A stretch of 64,000 nt of DNA from Pyronema omphalodes (GCA_024516155.1 JAJJXM010000029.1:124001-188000); one strand, 5' to 3'; shown: positions 37,549 to 49,848, counted from the stretch's first letter. Program-made: numbers and translations. Notes: generated by a model from the letters alone, not told the origin.

Positions 37549-38425
37549 CTAGTAGCCGCCGTAACCTCCCTGCTGCTGGCCACCGTATCCGCCACCGTAT
37601 CCGCCCTGCTGGTATCCTCCTCCTCCTCCTCCCATACCACCTCCTCCGGCTCCTCCACGACGGTCGGTAGCCTTGTCGACACGAATGCGGCGTCCATCAA
37701 ACTCGGAGTCGTTCATGGCGCTGATCTAGACATCAGTGGTTAGCGATGAGATTGACGATGGATGCTAGGCTAGGGCAGGGCAGAGCAGAAGCAAGTTCAA
37801 AGCCGGCGAAGCACTAAGCACTGTCGAAGCACCGGCGAGCACAGATGAAGCATCGGCGAAGCAAAGACAAAGCATTGGCAGAGTATCCGAGGACTAGGGA
37901 ACCCTGGGGGAAAGCAACGGCAGAGAATAAACATACAGCAGAATCAGCATCGGTGTCGTTAGCGTATCTAACGAACCCGAATCCACGGGATCTACCGGTG
38001 TCGCGATCCTTTACAACGACCTTTTGTTGTTTTTCATCAGTTTTTATCCTCGGAAATATCCATCGAGACAGACGAAAACTTACAGCCTCCTCGACTTGTC
38101 CAAATTCCTCGAACTTTGCTCTAAGGGTGTTGTCATCGGTGTGCCAGGCAAGGCCTCTGTATTAGGATAGCACATTAGATGAGAAGCGTGCCAAAATGCG
38201 GGATGGGTTAGATGGTGCGGGTAAATTAGATCTTCGAGGACCCGGGGGGAACCCGCCACTATCGATAGTCTTGGATGGTGGGGTGTACATCATCCTCTCA
38301 TAGATGATGTTTGGGTTTAGTGCCTCACAGCTGCGGAAACCGCAGAGAACAAGCGACAGCAAAACAGGCTGCAATGGACAGGAGTGAAGAAGAGAAAAAA
38401 CCTACCCAACAAAAAGCTTGGACAT
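37549..38425 (-). CDS. Glycine-rich RRM RNA-binding protein
   Basis: Model: complement(37549..37725, 37937..38020, 38084..38156, 38406..38425), 117 aa. A single RRM spans about residues 2-78: RNP2 is KLFVGGL, RNP1 is [10 protein letters not shown], and the last strand is [10 protein letters not shown] tail of [20 protein letters not shown] type (Gly, Tyr, Gln) makes up the remaining 35 residues. This is the small glycine-rich RNA-binding protein class (plant GRP7, animal CIRBP/RBM3, fungal homologues), which act as RNA chaperones in nucleus and cytoplasm, often under cold or stress control. Exon 1 codes only MSKLFVG before a 249-nt intron; such 5' introns often carry regulation, but that is inference here. 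The other introns are 63 and 211 nt. Confidence 0.93.
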
Positions 38426-40881
38426 GATTTGTTGTTGTAGTTGGTTTTTTGTCTGAACCGGAAGCAAACTGAACACATCACTTAACACCATCCACTGGCA
38501 GAGAAAGATTGTAGGCCTGTCGTCCTCGAGAAGACAGAGACGATGGCGACGGAAAGAGAGAGAGCATGCCTTGGTTGTTGAAAGGATGGAGGTAGATGAT
38601 TCGCGGGTGAAGTGGAGAAGAGAAGAAGAGAAGAAGAGAAGAGAGAGAGGTGTGGGAGAAGTTAAGTCAAAGAAAGGACTGTCTCAGCAACCTGGGGCAA
38701 CACGACACGGTATGGAGGGTTTGTCAGGGAGGGGCAACAGACAAGCGTGTTTCCTCCTGGAGAAGACAAGCGTTCGACACAAAAGAGGGGCAATTGATAT
38801 TGCTCCTGTGCTAGGAAGAGGCTGTTGGAGCTAGGACAATCGATGGGCAGGCTTGCAGACCGCAGGCATTATTATTTATGTGCTTTGCCCTGTCGAGCAC
38901 AAGTAAAAGCGACGACTTCATCCATCCTATCCCCATCCTATCCCCATCCTATCCCCATCCTCGCTCTTCTTCCGCTGCTTGCTTGCTGGCTGGCTGTCGG
39001 GCTGCTTACTTGCCGCTACCAGCTCAGTGCTTGCCTCGAACAGCTCGAGCAGTGTTTCATTTTCAGCACTAGAGAGGATATTGTCTAACCGTAAGTGATG
39101 CTCAATTATCCCAGTACGTCATGCTGGGCCACAGAGGGACAATAAATGCATGAATAAACCGGGGCAAATGCCACGAATGAACAACTGATACTGTGCTGAA
39201 GATGCCCATTTTCGTGGGATTGAACGGAGTTGAATTGATAACTCTCGCATAATTTGGTCAATTGATGTTGCTAGTTTGCTACTCGTCCGCCGTGATCTTT
39301 GTCCGAAGCTCTCCAACGCTGAGAGGCAGAAGCGGCGCACACTGGCACAGGGAGTATCAATACTTCACATCGACATCTCGTCGGCCCCGTCTCAACTGCA
39401 ACTGCTGCAACCGCTGCATTGCCAGCGCCTTCAAGCTACTGGCTTGTCATTGGCTTGTTTCCGCCGTATGCCCAGCAATTGCTCAAGTGCCCCAGTGCCC
39501 ACTGGTCAATCTGGGGCGAAGATCAACTGAGCTTGCCGTAGCTCCACACCCTTACATACAAGAGTTCCCAATGCGTTAAGGACAGCTGCCTCGACAGAGT
39601 CACTTCTCACCCCATGCCGTGCGAGAGCTGGAGCTGTTGGCGTCGATACACGACCATGTTGCTGCCCAAGCGATGTAGAGTAGGCGATGCGGTTGTGTAT
39701 ATTTTCTCTCGCATGCATCCAGTTCAATGGGGTAAAGATGTGGGAGAGAGCCTGGGCCAGCTAACAGCAGGTTCAAAAGCACCAATCGCGGGGAACAACC
39801 GGCGATGCAGCATGACATCACGCCAGGTGCATGGGACTAGCACACTACCTCCCAACTGGCTAGGCGGCTCCATAGCTCACCGAACTCTCCCTGATGTCAG
39901 GCGAAATGCAGGTCACGGCGGGGTAAATATTCTCGTTTCCAACCATACCTGCCGCAGCTGTACGTGCGGTTAGGAATCGCTGTCATTCAATCGTTGATTA
40001 ATATCTGTATTTTATTGCCAAGGGTGGGATTTGTGACAGATCTTTTATACACAATTGACTGTAATAAGTACCGAAAGGGATTGTGCCTCTATGTATGCTT
40101 CGAGTTCACGTGAAGACCAAGGGTAGCACAGTACCACAGGCTGCCAGCACCTCTCTAAAAGCTCAAAAGGCGGCAAGAGTCGTGGGGTAGACGGCCAATC
40201 CCTTACTTGTCGATTGTAGTGGCCTTCGGGAACTTCCCTCGACAAGGATGTTTGGTGTCGTGGGGCTCGACGATGCAGTACCAATCACCCGTATTGCTGA
40301 AGATGAACATCACCGGATACCGACATCAAGACCGTTTATCAGTTAGAGATTGTCAGAGTCGACGAAGAACACAGGCCGTAAAGCATATATTTCTGATTCT
40401 CCATCGCCGATTGATGAGTTGGATGAGACGGATGGGGCAGATGCCGACCTCCACATATTCCGCATACAGGCACTGGGATTAATCGATTTGCCCTAACCTA
40501 ACCCCAGGATCATTAGTGGGTGCGTTGAAAAGTGTGTGTAGTGGGTGCTGGATGGTGGTGTGATTTTGTGGACACTGGAGGTCTACGAAGTACTCTGTGG
40601 GGAACGATAAGGCTGAGGTGGAGGAGTGGAGTTAGCGGAGGGACTTGGTCCAGCCCGGCGGGTAAGGTTTAGAGCTGTGTAGCTAAGCTTTTGGGCTAGT
40701 TTGACAGCTTCATTTAGTGTGATTGTGAGCACTGAGCATGAGGAGGTCAAATCTACAATGTGTTTGTGGGAACGTCATCGTTACCTCAATATCCTCTTTG
40801 GGTTTTGACATTAGCAAGGAATTGTAATTACCGGGCTTGACGGAAATGTTTTGTACATTCTATCTGATACATGTAACGAGT
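38426..40881. other. Intergenic region, upstream of the RRM gene and beyond
   Basis: 2.4 kb without a gene I can support. CATCCTATCCC repeats occur at about 38920-38962. Several open frames of 70 to 120 codons overlap on both strands between 39100 and 40480, but none resembles a known protein or keeps a spliceable frame. Confidence 0.5.
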
Positions 40882-41345
40882 TCAGATCTTGACACGCTCC
40901 CGGGCAACCGCACGGTGTAGGACATCTAATGTAACGTCCCTTCCGGCAGTGGCGTCTGCATTGTCTTCCGTGAACCAGAACAACCCTATTCCAACAACAC
41001 GTGCATTGTACGCCGTACCCCAAGTGGCGTTATGGGTCTTAAAAAAAATGTTCAGAACAGACAATTCACCTCGTCTTTTCTTTTGCTTCTCCGAGGAATA
41101 CCAGCCAGCATGAGCATACAGCTCTCGACACAGAAACCTATTATCCCACCTGCTCCGCCGAGCTTGTCGTACATTGAAAGCGGCCTCATGGAGTGCACAT
41201 CTTCCATCACCATCACCGCCACTGGTCCCTACATACAGACGCTTTCATGCTCTGTATCCCCCTGCAGACCGAGCTGTCCTTTTCTATACCAAAAACTTAG
41301 GTCTTCAAGGAGGCCGTAGCGAACCCGGACGAGACATCTAGGTAC
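40882..41345 (-). pseudogene. Possible decayed or partial gene of unknown identity
   Basis: Read on the minus strand, an open frame without an ATG runs from a stop near 41250 to the TGA at 40882. It is protein-like: RWDNRFLCRELYAHAGWYSS, then AYNARVVGIGLFWFTEDNAD, ending LDVLHRAVARERVKI. Just upstream a second frame is open (about 41345-41247) and reads RYGLLEDLSFWYRKGQLGLQ; the two join only by a frameshift, since no good donor/acceptor pair restores phase. The segment has no start, and the DNA further upstream (41400-41645) is open on both strands. I do not recognise the family. It may be a broken gene, a 3' fragment, or chance. Confidence 0.3.
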
Positions 41346-41655
41346 AACTCCAGTTACCGAACCTCAATCCACGACCCCCGTACCTGCCGCCTAAGACACC
41401 TACCGACATATACTTCGATCCAGCCCCAGGCAGACGTGTGGATCAACTTCATTCAGCTGCCGCAAACCTCTGCAAACAAAACTCTCTTGGGAAGGCTCAA
41501 TCTTGAATTCGGGACAGCTGACAATTTGCTTCACAAAATCAAAGTGAAAAGCCACTTGACGCTTAATTTTCAAGGAGTCGTCTATTCCTGTATCAGGTGA
41601 AGTATTCTGAGGTCTAGACAGCTCGATACACGCCTTTTCTATCAATTAATCAATT

Positions 41656-44008
41656 ATGGTTCTTACTACGGGACAATTACGTGAGCTTGAGCGTCAGCAG
41701 TATTATCTACGAGATCCAATTGATACAGATTTCGTAACATCATATGTCCTCCAACAACAAGCCCTGCATAGACAGAGCGATCCGCAGATCTCGGAAACCA
41801 GCGGCAATGGACGGGGTCATGCTCGATATGGAACGTATCAGGACCAACGTAATGCACAAAAATGTTGGTGGAGTGACATATATTGCTCATGCACCCTAAA
41901 ATTTATGATTGGTACACCCCGCTAACAGTGATAAGATTCCTCCCCAAAACAGCGCCTGCGAAAGTCTTCCCCGCAAAAGGTAATTGCGGATAGAAGGGCC
42001 GGTGGTCATCTACCAATGACACATAGTCCCGATAATATGGGTCATTTACACCGAAAGAGAAGGCGGGAAGCTCGGTCTCGGAATAGCTCTTTGCTTGAAT
42101 TCGCACACAAAGACGCAGATATAAGAGACTTTACAAACTCTCGCTTGTCATCCAACGATGACGTAAGGGAACTTTCACTTGCGGGATTTACAGAAAATGT
42201 AGAAGAGCGTGTTGACGGCCGTAGGACGAAAAACTTCGAGAGACGGGCTAGACACAAGATGAAGGATGTACCAACAAAGAGTCCAAAGACAAAGACAGCC
42301 AAGAAGGATCAGTCTCCAAAGAAGGCAGCTTCCCGAAAGAGGAAGAAGGGAGAAATATCAGCTCGAAATAAGTCAGATGCCTTAATTGAAGGATTCTCAG
42401 CAGAAAACATAAAAAGTGGACGAATTACGGTACGTTTCTCCCCTTTCTGCGGCACTTGACAGCACCTTATTTAGCATAGTTACGGCCCTCTCACAAACTT
42501 GGGATTTTTAGAAATGGCCTTGCATCATTTCCACCCACGAGACGAGGATGTAAGTAGCACTCCATGCCACCATCTATAGACTCTACTGATTCAGTTTAGT
42601 ACCGGATCTTTCTTTCTCTGAAGTTGATTTTCTGCGAAATAGAAATACCTCACACCAGGCAGTGGAAGATGCCGGCATGAATGAAAAGCCACAAAAGACA
42701 AATACTTTGGTGCGAGAAAAGCTAAGGCACGATTTCAGCTGTACTTCCTCAGAAACAGCTGACAGAGCCAAGAGTACCGCAGCCGGTTCAGCCCGGAACA
42801 GATATACCCCAGCGCGGGAGATAATTGCGGAAAACTCAACCGTCGTTTCAGAAACGTTATATGAAGATGAAAGGTCTCGGCGTCGGTCCGCGTCATTCCA
42901 GACACCAAAATCAACTGTATCGGACCCTGACCGACATTCCGAATATTCACGAACAGGAATGCAAGCTCGATTCATAAAGGAAGACCGTAGAAATTCGCCA
43001 AACTCAAATGCTGCAAAATCAGCTCATGCTTTATCTGAAACCAATGTTGAGATCTCGACACCAGATGTGATACCACATATCCAACCTAGCAAACATGACC
43101 AGATTGAAGACCAACCAAGTTATTCCACGAGGCTTGAAACGCCAAAGAGAGTACAAAGAAGAACCGCACGAGTTATGCCAAAAGTAATACCACCTTATGA
43201 TCAACTGATATCACTGATGCTGACATGATAGCCATCCTTATCACCACTAGCCCAACTTTTACAATTGTGCGAAGAAATTCCAGCGCCCAAAGTGGTCGAG
43301 AACATCCAAGTACCAGCTGTCTCGCGTGGAAGCGAGCCCAAGCCATCCCATGGCGAATGGATGGAAAGCTGTCACCAGTATATTTCTAGCAAGAAGCGCG
43401 ATTACCAGGTATCCCACCAGACAGCTGCAGAATTTGTTGGCACTTGTGCCAGCCCACATGTGGAAGCACAAAATACACCTCCGCTTGTTCAACGACAAGA
43501 CAATCCTTTCGAGCGCAATGACTTCCCCGTAAATAACTTTTACACAAATGATGGCCATTATTTACAATACGAAGTGATAGATGAGCACGAATTCGATTAC
43601 GCTAGGAATAATAGGCATGTGTATCAACATATGGACGTCATGAATAATCACTCACATATTACCCCCAGCCGCAGTTTGGAATATCACGAGCTAGAGTACG
43701 CCGACGGCGATGATCCTGAGGGGAAACTAACAGCACCGATGACGGATATTGAAACTCATTTGTGGGACAGAGATGATATTAACTGCAATTTACACACATA
43801 CAGCCACAGCCATTCTTATGAAAAACGCACACGCCAGGCCGAGCGTCGGAGAGATTTTCCTGAAGAGGAGTTTTACGCACCGAAACATGCAGACGGTAAT
43901 GGAGGAGATACAAGGGGTTTTTCTGTACCACCCCAAGAACGGTCATTTGCGGGGAAAGATGTGGATCCAGACCTCAAGAACTTCTGGCTTCCCCGGCGTT
44001 GGACCTAG
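41656..44008 (+). CDS. Unrecognised 705-aa disordered nuclear-type protein
   Basis: Model: join(41656..41848, 41936..42429, 42480..42549, 42600..43183, 43232..44008), phase-consistent, with branch sites GCTAAC and GCTGAC before acceptors. I do not know the gene. The N-terminus MVLTTGQLRELERQQYYLRD is helical. Residues about 100-225 are strongly basic with nuclear-localisation-like strings (RKRRREARSR, SRKRKKGEIS). At about residues 218-268 there is one compact block split over three exons: NIKSGRITLRPSHKLGIFRN, then GLASF, then LPDLSFSEVDFLRNR. Blocks of this look occur in uncharacterised Pezizomycotina proteins; that is from memory, not a search. The C-terminal 430 residues are polar, His/Asp/Glu-rich and probably disordered, ending DLKNFWLPRRW. 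A chromatin or scaffold role is possible but is inference. Confidence 0.7.
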
Positions 44009-45443
44009 TTTTAGGGTGGAATGATTGGTTCGATTATCTTACTTCACATAACTTGGGAATTGTATACGCTCTAGCACAATCAACCATTGGTCAAGGAGTT
44101 TGTGATGTCGAGAACATCTTTTGTTGCATGGTTTCTCTTTGTGGCTGCATCATGCCACCGAAAAATTTTCTGGGCGCACTAATATCGCTGGCTGATTGGC
44201 ATGCTTGAATTTATCAGAATTTATTTAGCATTTTAAACATGCTTTCAGTATTATTACAAATGAAATTCTTGGCTAGAAAGAATTTTGCAATTGCAACCTA
44301 TTACAGGAATAATACTTACCAAATGGGTCAAAGGGTATCATACCTCCGAAGCTTCAGAGACCACATGGCATTACGTGTCCCATGAGATTAATCATGAACT
44401 ACATGTCCAAGATATCTCTCATCATAATTTGGAATACTCGAAGCCACCGTGACCACGTATCTCTCTAGAACATCCGGAAATAGCCACAAAATTACTTACT
44501 TTAAACTGTGTGTAGTACGATATTGCGACAGCTTAAACCAGCTTTTCTGCCTGACAATCCCACCATAAATAAAATCCCGAGATCTGGGGTGAGGTATGAT
44601 GCACCACACTGTCTCGATCTCCGTTAGTTTTGACAGAGTTCAGTTAGATCGGATTCCTTGTGAAATTGCCACAATTTCGTATTCTTTTTTCTTTACCCCT
44701 GGTTAACAGTACGATTTGCTGGCAGATAGATCACGGTTTACATATGCGCGGGCATCGGAATAACTTGCGTCCAACTTAGTCGAGACCCTTCTTGCAGCGG
44801 CAGGCGCTGTCCAACACCTCTCACGTGGCGCTTAAAGGGGGGCTTGAACGCTGTAAGGTCTCTTTGGATGCAGATTTGTGTTAACTTAACAACATGAGTT
44901 TGAAGGACTAAAGTTGTAACGTGTTCACTGACATGGTAAAAGAATGTAGTATCGACATGGCCCGTTTTTTTGGTATGCTAAGTGGAAGGCATATGTCGGC
45001 CGAAGTTGAACTCGAAGTCGAAGTCGAAAGACTTTGATACTAAACTTTTTATCCTTTTACTCAGATCTCTGAGATATGTTAGTAATGTAGTTGTCATGAT
45101 CCCCAATCTACCCGCATCATGCCACCTGCTATCTATGCATTGTAATTTGCGGTAGAAGATATCATCTTTGGAAGCTCGCACTATAGACGCTGCGTAAAAA
45201 ATAAAAAAATAACAAAAGAGAGACAAGAAAAAAACAACACGCCACTAAAACAAGCTTTTGGACGTATGCATGTCATCGCCGCTTTTAAATCTCTATGTAG
45301 ATCGTGACTCTTGAAGGATTTCGAGTGGATGGTGCGTCATATTCCAGTCGCTCCTCGTACTAATATTTTAGCCTGAAGTTGGACATGTGAAAGAATGCTA
45401 AAATACAAATGCACTTGTGGGCTCGAAATTGTAATCTCAGACT
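44009..45443. other. Intergenic
   Basis: 1.4 kb between convergent genes, AT-leaning. No repeat or gene that I can support. The open frame at 44978-45226 looks random. Confidence 0.5.
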
Positions 45444-46132
45444 TCAAGCTTTCTTTCCCGCTGCCCCAGTTCCACCAAGTCCACCTACTCCGCCAGATCT
45501 CCCAACGCCTCCGAGAAGACCAGTTAGTCCGAGAACCATGGAGATTTTTTCGGCTACTTCGGCATGCTGTTGTCGGGTCTTTTCAATCTTTTGTTCCTCG
45601 AGCTGCATCCACCGGACTACCGTTGCCATCCTGTGGGGTCATCAGATATCACACTGCATTTGCTAGGGATTAGGTGACGTACTCGCGGTTTAACCTTGTA
45701 TTCTGATCCTTAGAGCGGCAGGTTACCCAAAGCTCATAAAGCTATTCCAGGCATTGTTAGTTGTAGTATTTTCAAAGTAGTCAGAAGTGACACAAAAAAT
45801 CATAGAGGAAAACACACCCAAACCCAGCTGTGATACTCTTCCATGAGCTCCTTTTCCTCAGCGGAAACTGAGGCCTGCTCATTAGTACAATTACCCAGGA
45901 ACGTATTCCAATCGAACGGTGGTAGCGGCTGAAGCAGAGTATCGGTGTTTCCCTCATTCTCGATACGAGCTGACGATGTGGCGCTTGAGTTTTGTCCCGA
46001 TCTTTCAGTGGCGCTTGAACTAGCGGTGGCTAGTGCAACTCCTCCCTGAGGAATAGTATCCGAGTATGTGCGTTTTTTACTCGGGGGTGGAGAACTGGAG
46101 GGCGTTGTACTTTGTTCTGGATTTTGCGCCAT
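45444..46132 (-). CDS. Unrecognised 184-aa small protein
   Basis: Model: complement(45444..45630, 45683..45741, 45824..46132), phase-consistent with introns of 82 and 52 nt. The first 75 residues are Ser/Thr/Pro-rich, with a basic KKRTYSDT patch. A central helical stretch follows: EEKELMEEYHSWLYELW, then LNREMATVVRWMQLEEQKIE. The C-terminus is hydrophobic and glycine-rich (MVLGLTGLLGGVGRSGGVGG, then GLGGTGAAGKKA). This could be a membrane-touching or flexible tail. No known domain is evident. Splicing is supported by good sites and by continuity of the amphipathic helix across the junctions, not by homology. Confidence 0.55.
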
Positions 46133-46764
46133 TGTAAAGGTGGAGGCTGCGTGCGTCTGACTTGGTTGTGCCTGTGTTTCTGCTCTTTTTTTCTCCTATG
46201 CAGTTTTACACCAATTGAATATGGAAGTGGAGCATGCGCTGATGGCGGCCAGCGCTGCTTTCGCGGCTTTGCCCACTGCGCGCGCGACACGGGCCACCCG
46301 GTCGATCATATAAGGCGGGTAGGCTTACTGGGCGTTACCCGCGCGTTGATAAGGTGGTTTAGGGTTTAATCTACATCTTGTCTGTTTCTTCTCTCTCTCT
46401 ATCTTCTTGGTGCAATTGACCAATTTAAAGATCAGTCTTCACTTTACCTACATGCTTAGGTTTTTAGTTTATGTTGTTTGTGAGGTGTTAATGAGGTTTT
46501 CCTTTTGTGGTGATGTTTTTATCTTTTCAACTTGACAGCGTCTAGACTGGATTAGATCTTGGCGGTATTACTGCTTTAGCGTGAAGCATAACTCCTCTTT
46601 GCTAGCTCGGCTTACACTTTTAGAATTGACAGGGAAATTCCTCATCTAAATTTCTTTCCCCGAGTGTGACGTGACTTTTTTTTTGTGAGGGGGAAGGGAG
46701 GGTTCACTGCGCAGGTGCTTCGGAGAAACACTTAGAGCACGAGTGCATGTCCCATACCCCGTGA

Positions 46765-46825
46765 TTTGATTTTGATTTTAATCATACACCGTTTCAGACC
46801 TCTAAGGTCCATGCAGTACAACTCT
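46765..46825 (-). mobile_element. Tiny LINE 3'-tail remnant
   Basis: On the minus strand this 60-bp piece ends in TGATTAAAATCAAAATCAAAT, preceded by a small stem (GACCTTAGAGGTC). Both match the 3' tail and hairpin of the LINE at 29820-30664 in order and spacing. It is flanked by CATACCCCGTGA (46753-46764) and CATACCCCATGTGA (46826-46839), which look like a slightly diverged target-site duplication. This fits an insertion truncated almost to its 3' end. Confidence 0.65.
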
Positions 46826-47647
46826 CATACCCCATGTGAAGACAGGTCGAACTGAATTGCGGGGGCAAAATGATAGTTTGCGATGAAGTTTCAAAGGACA
46901 CCCATCAACCATCCTCAGGACATGAAGATATGTATCTTTAGAAAGAGTTTATCGTGAATTGAGCCTTCTGGCTCAGGTATCATCTTTACTAACAACTAAC
47001 GAACTGGAAATAGTAGGTATTTGCGAGTATGTACTGCGTAGTCATACACAGGCGTTCTGTCAGACTTTGGCGCCGCTAAATTCCTTTTCTGCACTCTACC
47101 ACAACCCGTCGAAGCGAATCTTCTGTAGCTACAGTATGGCATTTTCCGAATCCCCAAGACGGGGTATGGCTTTGAAATTGGTTAAAGGGTTACTTACTAT
47201 CGATATATTTCCCGAGCAAAACTATCTGGCATGCTCGCTTGGAAAGTTATATAGACCCATATTCCCATGGTCAGGGATTCAAACTATCTCAGTCATGTAC
47301 AGGTGACAAGTGTACCAAGGATGTTTAAGGGAAGTAGAGAGCTTCTGAGGCATGCCTGTAGATTAAACCGAAGTCCCTTCCAGAAGTCATGAACAAGGCT
47401 GCGTCAGGGAGGGTCAAAGATCGATAAAGTTACTGAGACATGCCCGCGGGTGGCCCCGGAGCCCCAGAGGTAATTCATAGGGATACATTGGGTAAGACTA
47501 ACAATTGATAACCGGAGCTTTTGCTATGCATAAGAATAGTGAAAAAGACTCATGGCTTGGCTAGCAGGTAAACCTGTCTCGATAGCCAAATACAGGAACT
47601 TCATCTACTACCATCACATGGCGAATCATTCTGATATGCGCCGTGTT

Positions 47648-48117
47648 TAGGGATGTGTACGGAACGAGAGCTCGAGCTTTAGGCTTAAGACCGAGCGAGA
47701 CTGAATCTCCACGAGACGAGATATATCGAGACTTTTCGATACATGTATATTTAATACTCTAAAGGGAAAACATATGACTAGTCAATTTAAATATTTTTCC
47801 TCTCCGCTAATCACTGTTCCAGGTAAAGTTTTTACCATGAGTATGAATCGGCTTTTTAGTAACAATACTACGGTAGAACATGCTGCTCATCAAGAGCTGG
47901 AATGGACTACCGGAGTCTGAGGATTGGAAGGTTTTCGGGGAGGAAGAGCATGAGCACTAGGTAGATAAATATTCCGCAGAATCGTAGTTCCACTTGTAGT
48001 TTTATGAAGAAAAAAAAAATCTTGAAGTCTCGAGACTTACGAGACTAAAATCCCACGAAACAGAATGCCTCAAGCCTAATTGCGGCCTCGTCTCGTCTCG
48101 TCTTGTGTACATCCCTA
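47648..48117. mobile_element. hAT-like MITE with short terminal inverted repeats and 8-bp TSD
   Basis: The 470-bp element starts TAGGGATGTGTAC and ends GTGTACATCCCTA, an inverted repeat of 13 bp. Inside both ends are further inverted matches: TTAGGCTTAAG on the left, and CTCAAGCCTAA on the right. CGAGACGAGA-type words occur at both ends. The flanks are GCCGTGTT (47640-47647) and ACTGTGTT (48118-48125), 6 of 8 identical. TAGGGATGTRYAC termini and 8-bp duplications are typical of hAT elements. There is no transposase frame, so it is non-autonomous. Confidence 0.8.
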
Positions 48118-49663
48118 ACTGTGTTGGTTCCTCTTGGGGTTTCCACATTGGGATATCACGTTTCTGTCAGACAGAAACATCTAATTCGCCAACGGAGTGA
48201 ATAAGCTTTGTCAGAGCCTTAATAGAAGGGCTATAGATCGTGGAAGCCATCCTTGGATCTCACAGAGCCGATGATAGTGCATGTACTAATACAGTCATCG
48301 CGACATGCAGGTCCCCTGTGCAAGGAATTCTGGTTTTTAAAGTGTTGGTTTTGTCATCTGCATCTGAGATCTTTTTTCCAGTTTCATCTATATCTAAATA
48401 CCTGTTTTACTTGTAACCTTAAGCTGTATTGTATTCTGTGTTACGGATAATATTGAATAAAACTACTGCTGGAGAACTTCCCATAAGACTATAGCAGCGC
48501 CATAGCAACAACTTTGCTATGGCATTTTACAGCATACTGAAGCCATAAATTGCGTGGAATTCTTTTGATTTTAATGAGGGTGTTTCCGAATCAATTAATT
48601 CAAGATTCACAAATTTTAAATCGATCGTCTAACATTGCATTTTGTTATAAAATGAAATAGAAAAAGCGTTGTTATAGCCTTGTGGGGAGTTCTCCACTTA
48701 GATAACTAATGATTCTTCCTACAATATGACTATCGACTGTCATCCGAACTTGATTTGATTTCAATTGAATTTTTTGAACGTTCCCGTATGCTACAGTTTC
48801 AATACATTTCCGGGGGCTCTGACTTTTACCTCAAAGTCTCACCGGAATTCGCCCCAAAACAAACATCATATCTTGAGACTATTGCTTCCCTTCTTCTTCG
48901 TGCTAGTTTTGATTCTCATTGGTACATTTCGAGCCCTGCTTTCTCTTCTCTCTCTTCGCTTCCTGCCTTCAGCTCTCGTCTTCAATTCGCCTTCGCTTCC
49001 GATGTTCCTCCTTACTTCTCCGCTCTCTCTCCTTCGCCTGTCATCCGGGCATGCCGATGAGGCTGATTCAGAACGTATTAAATATCTGTACTAAAAAAGT
49101 TAATATTGATATTTCCAAGAATAAGGTTACTGAAGTGAAAAGGCTAAGGGTATTAGTGGAAGATACCTCGGTCTACGTATCGAATTAAGATTATGCACTG
49201 AAACTTGTATCACGATATCAGAATACCCTGATTTTGCGTTCTGTTTTAAGCGATGAATTATTCAGAATTCTTTCAGGCTTTCTTTTCGATTTAATTACGA
49301 ACGTTTTGGTCACTAAATGAAGGACTTAATAGCTCGGATTTCAGGGTATTCCAATTAGCAAATCTTGTCTATTTCCCTAGCTACGGAAAGAATTACAAAG
49401 GATTATTACTGATGTGAAATGCCTGTCAGAAACACACTTGAAGCCCAACGACTCTTATATATCCGCACGGCACATAACTCCTGACATACCAAAGAGTCTC
49501 ATTCTGAGTAACACGTACAGCCAGTGTGCAAGTCAACTTATTATGTTAGTGTTTAGTCATACGGAGAAACAATGATGTGAGGTGATGAGTATTTTTACCT
49601 ACTACACTAATGATTTAGGAACGATCAACAAAGGAATCTCATAACGGTTCTTGTTTAATCTTG

Positions 49664-49671
49664 TATAAAAG
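49664..49671 (+). promoter_or_regulatory. TATA box of the 49849 gene
   Basis: TATAAAAG lies 185 bp before the ATG at 49849, followed by CT/AC-rich leader sequence (CTCGCTTACCGTCACTCATC). It is the clearest TATA element I noticed in the window, though I did not scan every promoter. TATA promoters tend to be inducible. Confidence 0.6.
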
Positions 49672-49848
49672 CCCTCCCGGTACTCTCGCTTACCGTCACT
49701 CATCCACTGAGATCTCACTCGGGAAACAACTCAACAATAATCCTTTTCTACACTCGCATTCCGTGCTTCTCTTCCCGGCACTCGCTTTCTACGTTCACCA
49801 CAACAACCAACTTCCAACAGTTTTTTCATCAAATCTTATTCCTTCAAA

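Larger units (their letters stand above)
46133..49848. other. Transposon-bearing intergenic region
   Basis: 3.7 kb with no gene I can support. It holds a LINE 3'-tail remnant (46765-46825), a hAT-like MITE (47648-48117) and anonymous AT-rich DNA. Open frames at 46959-47306 and 48755-49060 show no family resemblance. The last 200 bp carry the promoter of the 49849 gene. Confidence 0.55.

Noticed and set aside
41400..41645. Frames open on both strands upstream of the 705-aa gene
   Set aside because: Neither strand reads as a known protein or joins cleanly to neighbours; mentioned only as context for the possible pseudogene.
44978..45226. 82-codon minus frame with hydrophobic start
   Set aside because: No conserved residues, no promoter or splice support.
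48755..49094. Two overlapping plus frames of about 100 codons
   Set aside because: CTT/TCT-rich DNA yields Ser/Leu/Phe-rich frames in all registers; not gene-like.
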